Shown here: one piece after another, positions 27,802 through 39,800 of the stretch | How positions within the stretch are numbered: the stretch's first letter is position 1 | Layout: the number at the start of each line of letters is the position of its first letter | Source of the DNA: Baylisascaris procyonis | Taxonomy: Eukaryota > Nematoda > Chromadorea > Rhabditida > Ascarididae | DNA: 64,000 nt | Assembly (NCBI GenBank): GCA_037389465.1 | Contig: JAZARR010000214.1 | Location: forward strand, 930,001 to 994,000 | Reading direction: 5' to 3' | Program-made: the position numbers and the translations under genes | Notes under the pieces: generated by a model | Database searches by the model: none | Told to the model about the DNA's origin: nothing | What the model saw: only the letters and a program-made list of their open reading frames with translations

Positions 27802-30800
27802 ATTCATTAAACTTTATGCGGAATAAGAACCACTCAGAAACGATAGTCATTGATTTCTTTACGATCACAAATGAGTGTTGAAAAAAATTACCATTTCGCC
27901 CCAATATATTTTTATAAATGAGAATTTGAACTGATAACGATAATGCGAAAAACAGTTACAAAAGGGAATTCAATCACTCCGTGGTGCGTTCAAAGATCAT
28001 TAACGCATCGCTTTTCCTCTTATTATCTCGCACTGAATAAAATAGCAAATCACAACGAATCTTTATAAACTAATTAATTAATGATTCACCTATTAAATTA
28101 AGTTTATTTACAGCATTCGACTAAACCAAAAAATATCTTTTCATTTTAATGCGCTTATCGATTTTTGGATATTCTTATCGCTTTAAACCATTTAGCAAAC
28201 AAATCATCCTTAATGGAAAATGAAATTTCTAGGGAATTCAGAGTTTTATAAATATGGATCTTCGTGATGATCAATGAGGTAGATTAATAGAAAAGACTCC
28301 AGTGGACCTGATCTTTGTGAATAAAGAAAGGATAAAATTCATATGATGTGAAGATACAATTTTTTGAATATTCCATAATATTGTATGCATTGTATGCGTT
28401 CATAAGAGTATTCAATAATCGGCTAGCTAAAATCAATATCCCCGAATAATTAGAAGGATTTAATTTGGAATTTTTTTGAAAAGAATTTTTCAAAACTTCA
28501 GCGAAAAGAAATTTTTGCAGGAAGAAGTTACTAGGGGACAATTGTTGTTTGGAATAAAATTTGGCCTGTGAGAAACGATTTTAGAAATTATCACAATGTT
28601 TCTGGCGAAGTTAAAAGTGCAATCCTGGATTGTGAGCAACTTCATGATGTTTTATCGTTGAAGCTCTCCTCCTCAACGCCCTTTCCCTCCCCCACAAAGG
28701 AAGGAGCTATTGCATGAAATATCGAAATTCAAAAGAGCTATTGCACGTGTCCATTTCCAACAAATATTTCACATAGTCACAAACGGTTACTACTTTGTGA
28801 AAGATTAATTTCTACCTTATTTCATAACGATCTCTAGAGAAAAATCGCTCTGGAAGACAAAACCGAAGATGGAGGAAGGCTCGACTGAAATTTCTCTAAG
28901 AATAATTCAATCGAGCTTATGGCGAAACGCTGCAATTCGCTTCACCTAAAAATTTTTCTCTCGGCCCTTTTCGAGGTATGGCGTTGGAAAATTATTCCTC
29001 TTTCTACTGGAAATTCTATCACACAGACCTGCTTGAAAGTCAATATCATTCATCCATCCAGCTGGGTGGCATGTGAAGACTAAAGAAACGAGGGAGCGTG
29101 GATACATCCCAAATTTTTACCCCTTTTGGCATATGAAGTAAGGCTCCTCACATGCAATTTCTGCACTACACTCGTTCGGCCAAGTGATGCTCTAAAGCAT
29201 GTGACGAACTATAATAGAGGGCGTGATACGACACGCGGATTTTCACTTCACCCTACTGACCCAATCAAACATTCAAATATGAAAAACAATGATAAAACAA
29301 TCCATAACATGTTTCTCTACAAATTCCCTACAAGAGCGTCCATAAAATTTGCTGCCGAGTATCATGCCACTCGTTATGAAATAAAACTGCCATGAAACTT
29401 TCGCTACTCTTACAAGTTTACTAACTTATGCAGAAGATAACAGCAATCGGAAGGAAATGATTCTTGACGTTACCGCGCTATGAAATTGTGTCGCAAAATT
29501 TTATAGCCTTCCCTTTCGTGGCTTGTGAGTTGAAATGACTCTATTATTCTTCCGAATCTAAGAGAGTTTTCGAGAGGACCACCATTGAATGCCTTACTAA
29601 GAAACGCTTGAATGTACAACCACATCAAACACTATAATATTGCATGAAGTAGTCGTCAAAAAAATATTGCCAAAAGTCCCACAATGAGATGCAAATTGTG
29701 GGTTGCATTGCTGTAAGGAGTAAACCCTATCAAACCCAGAAAAGAGTAGAGCGTGGTCCCAATGTTTCGGATTGGTGTCGTTTCCCGGATTCAGTTCATT
29801 TTGGTATTTACAGAACACATCCAGAAGACGATCCACATCACCACTTGAATGCATATTTCGACTCATCTGCACCTGAAATCTTACCGAATATGCTCACAGA
29901 AGCTACCTGAAACTCCCGCCTGATACCGATGATCTCATGGTCGGATAACGAAGACTTACTTACACAAATTCTCTCCTTCAAATTTATTCAAACCCCGATG
30001 TTGTTTCTTAAAGACATAAGAAAGCATGTGGAGATCATACAAAGCAGTAAAACTTGCGCGGTTCATTTGGAGAAGCATGCTCAAAAAACTGCTTGAAAAA
30101 TGAACTTCCGATTCTAGCGGTACCACCAGGATGAGCAAGACGAAGTGTGGTTAAAATCTAAAATATTTGTATTGTATGTGGCCAACATAACGGAAACTCT
30201 GTAGGTTGCTGAGATATTAGTCATAACAAAGGTTATTATTGCCTTTATTAGTCATTAAGTATAACCGTTCCAATATGACGTTGAAAGATGTAATTTAAAC
30301 TTTTAGTGCGATTAACTCAGTTTAACCTTATCAAGCGAATAATGCGGAAGTAAGTGCATATTTACAGCTTTACAATCTCAGCAACTATTACCTAAGTAAG
30401 AGGAAATACGCAAACAGAAGCAAACATTTACCGGTGGGATTTTCATCACTTCAAAACGTGTGATCTTGACACGAATTTTTGGTTCGATTGACGAATGCTG
30501 GTAGAGGGCATCGATCTGAAATAAAAGATATCTTAGAATTCAAGATAAGATTGATATCCATTTTTAACTCGTTTTTGCAGAAATTCTTCAACAGGTTTCT
30601 ATAATTCACTTCATTAATATCAATGATGTTATGCTGCCTTATATAATCAGTCATATAATATTCGATTTGTTCAATAAGAAAGCATTTTCAGAGATGAAAA
30701 TCTTGAGTGACATAATCGAATTTCAATTAAAACTAATCCAAAGAAATGTTTATTTCCTAACGTTGATGGCATTTTTGGATGGTTAAGTAGAAATTTATTA

Positions 30801-33800
30801 GAGGGCTCATTGAATTCTACCAAAAACATTTGTTAAAGTAATTTCTAGTAAATGGTGATATCCATTCTTATCTACTGACTTTTAATAGAAAGCTATTTAG
30901 CACATTTCATGTATGGAAATTTGAGTTGATTGCATCAAAAAATATCTTTTCTCAGCTAAATCTGATTTATGTGTCTAACATAAAAAATAAAGACTTTACA
31001 GTAACATGTCCTTACTAGGCCTATAACTTGTTAACGAACTGGAATTAATATTGAGATAGACATAAATATTGCTGAAACGGAATATGGGGGACAACTCCAA
31101 GGAACGTAAAGAAATTACATTATTGACAACAGCGAGCACAAATTTCTGCAGTTCGGCATCTGCTTCAATATCGTACAACTTCTGAAAATGCATCCAAAGC
31201 GCATCGTCGATAAATATCGCTAATTCAACCACCAACTCGTGCTCTCTGTAGTAATAATCCTATCACAAAAAAAGCTTTCGAGCTCATAGTCAGATGATTA
31301 AGGGCAAAAGGTGATCACTTTTTATTGATGGATCCGCCTTTACCAGAATTATTTAAAGAATTATGTAATAAAATATTGCTAGCCTTCGATATATTTGAGA
31401 TAGAGTTTCTGTATTTCAAAAATGCTCATCCAATTTCCCGATCGCTTAACGAAGAGTTTGTATTGGAGCAATATTGGTTTATTTTATCTTGGCTAATAAT
31501 GGAGGAAATGTATATTCGATGACAGTTTTTTAGGTTTCTAGAAAATCGTTTAATATATATGGAGACTTTCGAATTAACTCATCTTCGGCAACGATGTAAA
31601 CGCATTTAAGAAGCTCTTGATTGAGGTTCTGACCTACTTGGGTTTTGACCTACTCGTCGAGCGCCGAGTGACTTTCGGCATTGAGGTTTTGAAAGGTGAA
31701 CATTATCTGAAGTTACTAATATCACTACGAAACCATTTTTGAGAAACTTTGCTTTTTCCACCTTTCTGGCAATAGCAAGGCTTTAGTGATTGAACGAAGT
31801 GTACTTGTATATCTATTTGCACAGATCAGTCGCTACTATCAGTTCACAACTTGTCTGGAGATTAAATCAAAAGTTGCATCCGACGAATGATACTACGAAG
31901 TTTCGTCAATTTTAAATGCAAAATATGAATTACAGAATAAGTACACTGGTCATATCGATTCAAAAAAGTCAATCAGGAAAAGTGCCCTTTAAGTTCATTT
32001 CTAATGTCGTTACACTGTCAACGTTAAGGCTGAGTTTTGTTGTGTGATCTTCCACTCATCGATTTTTGAATAATTTACATTGGACCAAGTATGGCATTAG
32101 AGACCTGCATAATGAGCTGCAAGGTAAAAGGTTACAAACTTGATAATAGCAAGTCGGTTTGCTATTCGTTCGAAGACACTTTCGGCGGATCGAGCGTCGG
32201 GAAACGGATCATCCCTTGCATCTAAATCCAGTGATTCTCAGTGGATATTTGCCCAGTTTAGTCAAGCTCAACTCTATTACTTTTTTACTCCATTTCCGCA
32301 TAAATCCCTGTCAATGCAATTAGAATGCAGTCGTCTCTTTATAAGACTTACAGCATCTCTACTATTGGTACTCTATGTACCTGCACAACTTAACCTGTCT
32401 CACCTGCACGGTGTGCAGCCTTCCACTTCGAAGCACTGATGCTCTATAGCAGATTTTTGTAGAGAAGAGGATAAATACGAATAGAATTTTGGGCTAAACA
32501 ACGATTATAGCGTAAAATTTTGTAAATCTGCTTCCGTCAAACTTGAAGCCATTTAAAATATAAAAGAGGTGAAATGAAGCTCCATCAGAAGAAATAGTAA
32601 TCAATGAATACTTTTACGAATTCGCGAAATATTCTTCAGTTAAAATGATTGATTGCGCAATATTTTTATCTATGATTCCAGCATGAAATGAGCCAAGTTC
32701 TTCGCTTTTGCTTATGAAAATAAACGGATCGGTTCAACTGAAAATTGTTAAGGCACGCTTCAAAATGGATTACATAATTGCCAATGAATCGCCCACTTAC
32801 TCTATGAGGGAACGTAAACTCTTCTCACCTTTCTTCTAATAGTTCAAACCATTTTCGACACCGAATTCTATTGCCAAAATAACCTCTACTGCATCGATCT
32901 TTATGCAACGTTTTTAGTTTTAACATTGAACAATAACTAAGACCACCAACCGTTAAAAGTAACGATCTTACGTAGTTTTGAATAATTCAGTAAAACGCTT
33001 ACTGATTGCGCAGCTGTCAGTGTGGCCTTGCGTAGAGCGTTTGTGGATGATATGTGAGTAGGTTGAGGTAGTGAAATGTGGATGCACAAGAAAGTGATAA
33101 CCATTCGACACTATCAATCCACGCTGCAAAACCAATTTGCCTCATACATTTCACTTAATTGCCTTTATAATTCATATGAAGACTGATTGAAATTCGGATA
33201 ATATCACTGGTCCATTTGATTGGAATTTGAATAATACCACTGGTCCACTCTGATCGAAAATAATTTACAACGAATACGAAAGAACAGTGATTGCTTATGG
33301 TTAAATATTTTGAAATACCTCAATGAGATGATTTCAATAATACCTTAAATAAATTAAATTATAATATTATGTCATTTCAAATCGAATTAGATTTTTTTTG
33401 TCATCATACAATTGCAGTTGATAATTTTCTTTCTTTTTAAACCTTTTCTCGCATTAAACTGCTCTTAGCCAAACTTTACTTTGCAGCGTTAAGTAAACTT
33501 ATTGTTTCATTTCATCGCAGCCACTTTTATCACACCAACTCTATTATGTGACATACCCAAATAGTGAGTTCGAAAATTGTGCGGTTAATTCAAGAAGTCG
33601 ACGCATGCTAGCAGCCGGAAAATGAAGCTTTTCTCGAAGGCATCCCAATCCTCATCTCAAATTTTCATCAAGAATATTGCCCTCCTATTTTCCTCCCAAA
33701 TCTACTAATTTTGAAAGATGGGGACGCCGGAAGCCCTCTATATATAATTTCTCATCCTAAACGAAATATATCTATACTATAAAACTGCAAACTTCGGGGT

Positions 33801-36800
33801 TAACATACGAGGAAATTCTAATGGATTTATGAGGGGAATGCAATTCATCCAGTAACTGCCTTTATTAACCCTCATATACATCCTCAACTTTCAAAAGAAC
33901 TAATTTGCGTATGGCATTTGAAAACATCTAAATTGTGCAAACGAAAGAGACAAAGTATTATAGATCTGAAGGCGCCGGAAAAACAAATATTTCATGAAAG
34001 AATTTATATGAGCGATCAGATCGGTCAAAATATGAATGCATCATTGTGCATATTTATTATTTTTCTGCAATTTATAAAGTCGATTGGTCTGATGTATAGA
34101 AATATAAACATTGAAGCGTTTTTCTTATTTTAGAGCTTTAATGTTCTCTGAAAAAGCCATTTGTCGGTTCACTTTAAAGACGAAATTGGGTAATGGTGTC
34201 TATGATGTGGTAAAGTGGATATAAGATGTTTCTTATGAAGATAATAGACGAATCGATAAGATCGTTTAAGTCTTTGCTGTCTTTCCTCGAAATTTTGGAT
34301 ACCTTTGAGTTGGATCTTTTTCATTGTTAGATTCTGATTCTCAAAGGCTCACAAGCGAATGATAACATTGGACAAAATTCCAATTAGCAATTACGTAACA
34401 TAGAAGAAATGCTGTGCAATTTTTACCGAATCTTCCAACTATAGTAAGAAGCAGCAGTTATTTCTTAGATATGGCATCCTTTTGCGAATCACAGATGATT
34501 ATCACAAAGGTTATAACATTATATACCTAAGAAGATATTATTTCGACCAAAATTTTCAGAAAATGACAATTCTTTACTCCAAAACTCTCAAAAATCTACC
34601 CCTATCAAATTTAATCATGGTCTGGCGAGTATGAGGGGTGGAACTCTGGACCGAAATAATGGACCCTTAGGCGCTGCATCATAATTGTCTTTTGAGCATT
34701 TTGGCTACCGCGAGTGAAAACAATCGGCAGAAGGTGATGCATTTCGCCGTATGAAAACACCGATACAAAAGAATCGGAAAATGATTTTTGCGCGCATCTT
34801 AAAACCATTGTGGTTATGAGATGCAGCTGCACCAGATTTGAAGATGTTCCCGAAAAGTGAATATAAAATTTAAGTGTCAAATAAAGTCAAATAAAGCTTC
34901 TATTAGCCACACTGTTATTTCTGTTCGTAATTCTACATTTAAGAACATGCAAAGAGAGATATACGGGGGATGAATATTTTACGCTTAGTTTTACTGTTCG
35001 TTTACTTAAATTGAAGTAAATAATCTTATAATCAGCAGAAGCAAATGATTTATTTCAGGAAGGAAGGAGGTATGGAGGTGCAAGAAAAATACAGGAAGTG
35101 AGGAGGGGAAGAGCTGATGCGATAGAGGAGGGAGGAGGAAGGGAATAAGAAACATTTTACTTCACAGATATTTTCTCAAGCCGAAAAATTAGTCACTCAG
35201 TCAGTTGGTGCCAACTTCAGTCGTGTTGTGATTTACGACGCGAATACCGCAGTGAACTGATCAATGATCATTTCTATGTCCTATTAAAGTGAAACATTCA
35301 AACAATGGTCTGGTTTGAAAAGTGGAACAGATCGATCATTCTAGCGCTTAATACGCATTTGTTATCAATTCTACCATCAGCTGATTTTGTCTCACCTCAA
35401 AACAAAAAATTCAGCAGTAAATTCGACTCATTCAAAACGACTTGAATTCTTGATAGCACTATATATCTACTGACCAAATAGACAATTATATCAGTATTCT
35501 GAATCGGTCATTTTTGCGTATATTCCTAGAAACGACTCAAACTTTTTGTGCATTTAATTTTGTTATAAGAATTTCCTAAGGTATTTATGTCCGTTCAACG
35601 CACTGTTTTTTAAATTGAAATTTCTTTCCTTAAGATTCTGCTATCACTAAGTGAAAGAATATTGGAAGCTGAATGCCAAAAAAAGGAGAAAGACGATGAT
35701 AAACGATAAACGGACTGAATGGACAAATGAATCGCTATGAAGTCTTGCTCACCATTCTTCGACCGCAGCCAACAACAGCGATTGATGTGTCATTATGCGA
35801 AACACTTTCGCCTCGATATATACAATTTGTGTTCATTTCAAACGGCTCTTCTGATGCTCCATTCTTGAAAACCGAATGGAAACCTGAAATTCTTTTTTAT
35901 ATTACTCATCTTTATAAGCGATTTTTCGGGCACTTATTGTATGTTAATAATCGATCAAAGCAGTCAATACCGGTCTTTTCGTAAAAACTGTATGCTTATT
36001 AGTTGTTCGTCACTCCACTTAAATGTTTGATGAATGAAATGGATAATTTTAGTGGCATAATTTCCATTAATGTTTGGAACAATAATCATCTATTCAATTA
36101 AATCAAAAAGACATTCATTATCTGAATGTTGTCTCAATATTTTACCTTTCTTACATATTGAGGAAAAATTTTAGGAAAATGGGGATAATTTCTGACGTAA
36201 TAAAAATATGTGAAATGAAACGAAAAGTGCTATAATGCAAACGTGAGGGGATGTACAAAAGAGGAAAAAGAGCTGAGAATTATTGGGTATTTCAATAGGA
36301 ATGGGAACTCATGGAAGTGAAATGAAATAGTCTGCTCCAAAAATTGTTCGAATTCAAGCTTACTGAATTTTCGAATGAATTTCATTTTCCAACAAGCAGA
36401 ATGAACTGATTTTTAAAATTAGAATTTATCTTACCGAAGAGAGGTTGATTAATATCTAAAAGGAAGAATCTGAAACAAAAAGAATATCTAAAAAACAAAA
36501 GAAAAGAACAAAAAAAAGAACAAAAAGAAAAGAATATTTTGGGACAGAAAATGTGAAGTATTTCAGTGCAGCTGCTAGATTACGCACATTGCATTTTGTT
36601 CAACTGAACAACTACTTCACAAGTATCGACAAAAATTAAATGTGCAGGATAATAAAATATGCCTAAGCTACTTTTGTATTCTAACTTGTATGACTGAGTA
36701 TGCAAATCTTCTACAAAAGATTCGCTGTCTATAAAATGAGAATCGAAGAACGAAATTCATGCAAATTTCCTCCCATCTTTAACTGTCTGTAATTCCAGTC

Positions 36801-39800
36801 GAATATGACCAGTACATATGGGTGTTATCATAGACGTTTATCTCTACCTTCGGTAGCTTGCCAGGTAAAACTAGCATACAGGCAGAAAGATGCTACGCAG
36901 AGGCATACAAGGAGGTGTTAAGAACAGAGTTGGCATTGTCATAACGCATCCTACTAAATTTCACTCTAGCTTTAATGGCTTTCGAAGTAAAACTGTGGGA
37001 CAGACAGACAGACATGTAATGCACACATACACACATACAAATACACGCAGATGCTTATGCACGAACTCGGCGTTTTTGCAATGTGCTTTTGCAAAAGAAA
37101 TTTCAAAAGAGCATTAAAAAGTTTGCTGTGTGGCGTGAAGCAATAAAAGTAAAATGAAACACTCAATCACAAAAAAAAAGATTTAAAAAGGTTAATTAAG
37201 CGCGACAGCACTTGGTGAACCTTCAATGAAGCCGGGAAAAGATTGGTGAATACCAGAAAAACCACGAAAAAGATAGCGGAGACAAGATCAATAGGAACAA
37301 ATTATACTACAGTTACATATATCGGTCACAGTTTCAAGAGCAACAAATTTCTACAAAAACGTTTCTACTGCAATATTAAACAAAAGAGATAGAAAAAATT
37401 GTTTATCACGAGCTGTTTTCAGATAATATTTTCGCTTAAAAAATTGCATTTGATTGAAGAAACCGGCTGAAAAGTCGGTCTAAAAATATTTTATTGCTAA
37501 AAGCCATTTCCGGCGCTTTTTCTTCTAGCTTTTGCCTGTGCGACAATCGACTTAGATTATGCAGTTAACGATGCACATCTCGATGCATTGGTAGATGTGG
37601 AGGAAGCGTATTGCACATGTGTAAGCTAAAAGAGGAAGAAAGAATTCAAATGAAAAGCTTTACTTTCCAAAGATCATTCAAAATATAAAGACATAAAAAC
37701 AAAAATAATCATTCGGTTTGATTGCACTTTCACTTCCTGAAGCTTTTTGATGGGGATATTTATTTAGGAATATTTACTTCGCCAGTCCTGCTGTCAGGCG
37801 ATTTTTCCATTTTATTCCATCGCACAGGGGAATTCCACATTTTCAATGATTTGGTTGAAAGGGAAATGAGAAATTAAGATTTCCATAACGACTCAACGAT
37901 CCCCAATCCTGTTGCATGAGAATTTTGCTCAAAAGAAAATTTTTTTTTGCGTTTGCAATTTCTTTTGCGTTTGCAATTTCGGTGAACGCAGGATTGAGTT
38001 TGCATTTGAAATTCGATCGTTTGGAACGTTTGGAACGACAAGCTAACTTGCATCTGCGCAAAACATTGTCAGCAAAGACGTTCATTGAGTGATTTGCATT
38101 AAAACTGCATTTATGATGCACAAAGGCATGCAGCTGCTGCGCATTTCATTATCTTGTCGTATTTGTGGCATCGAAAAGGGCGCAAAGTACTTTATGCCGT
38201 AGATGATTATCATATTTTAGATAATGCGATGCGATTTGCACATTTTTGTAAGACACAATCTTATAGTCGAACATAGTTATAATAAAAATTTTGCATATTT
38301 TGTACTGTAACACGCAATTTGCATATTCGCATATTTTGCTGGGTTGTGCAATGACGCCCTGAATGGGATAATTGAGACTGATAAATTGAAACTATTAACT
38401 GCTATGTATGTATTAAACGCATTTTAATTTTGTGGAATGCTCAAAAACATTGAATGAAGAAGACGCTTGAGGTCTATCATCTAATGTATTTTCTAATTTT
38501 TTTTTTCGATGCTAATTTCAAAACTCACAATGCTATTTTCTTTAAGTTGTTATCCTTTCTTGAAACTCTTTTTCTATTTTCAACAGATTCCTTTTCTCTC
38601 TGATTTCTCTAATGGTTACTTTCTGAACTTTGCTTACAATCCTAATGACAAGTGTACTTATTATCAACTTGTTGTAGATTATTATCAATATTGCAGATGT
38701 CACATTACAATGTTTGAAGTGTCGTTCCACTTTGTACACTGTACAAAATTTTAAACATCTCAAATATGTTATCTGCTTTAAGTATATCAAAATGCTATCT
38801 ATTCGATGCATTGTTTCATGTCGAACCGGTTTGAATGCTTTGAAAAAGAATTATACAAATTTTTGAAATAGATTTCTAGTTTCTGTATAAAGTGGAAGAT
38901 GCGAAAGAAAAAAGACCATTTGAAAAATTTTGATACGATGAAAGGGGATAAGAGTAATATAATCGGTATTTTAGATCGATCTTCTGATCGCTGATTAACA
39001 GTGAACAGCTGAAAAGTTAGTTGTCAAGCAAATAATGCTAGCAACTGAGTCGAACAACTACTACTAATCAAAAATTTTTATAGCTGATGTGCTAAAAAGC
39101 TAGAAATAAATTCGAAAAAATTTGCGTAGTTTAGGAAGTTTTCGCTGGTCGTAGAGGTGATGCCTAAAAGTTTTTCACGTGAACACACTAAAATCATAGG
39201 CAGATAAAGCACATTTAGGTGCTGTTTATCACCAGCTAGACACTGAACTCCACAAAAATAAACATTCTGAAGCGTTATAAATAACTTCTTTAGATGAGCG
39301 CTAGCTGCCATTGAATTGACCGGTCGTATAGAGGGGTCAGTCAGAACACGATGATCTCGACAAGATGGGTAAAATACCAAAACAATGAGTCAACTTGATG
39401 GATGACAATACACTTGAAAGAACAAAAAAGCAAAGGAACTACGAGCTCGGGTGTATCTAACGAGGGAATTAGAAAAAGATTTGCGAACTCGTTTTATTCA
39501 ACAAAGCTGTACAAGACTGAAAATTGAAGGAAATAACGAGAACGCCGAAAGCAGTTTCGGAGGACACTGCTAAGAGGGCTAACGAAAGTATTAATTAAAT
39601 ATATCTTTTAGAAATAGGCAATAGGGAGAGATATTTTAGTTTATTCACACTGCACAACATATGACATCTGAAAGAATGGTGGCTTCTGAAAGACTAGCCT
39701 TTGATAGGGAATAACGGAAGACGTTCCGAAGTGGCGACAGAAGGATCGCTGAAAACTAATGGCAACAGCGCAGAACCCTCGCCTACCAGAAGCGAAAATT

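Noticed and set aside
32140..32439. Plus-strand 99-codon frame with a hydrophobic end.
   Set aside because: It overlaps ADAMTS exon 6 on the opposite strand, which fits phase on both sides. No splice or start context supports the plus frame.
39078..39380. 100-codon minus-strand frame between ADAMTS exons 3 and 4, considered as an extra prodomain exon.
   Set aside because: Exon 3 (ending G) and exon 4 (starting GT) join directly to give the conserved LISPG-F sequence. The frame has no suitable splice sites or motifs.
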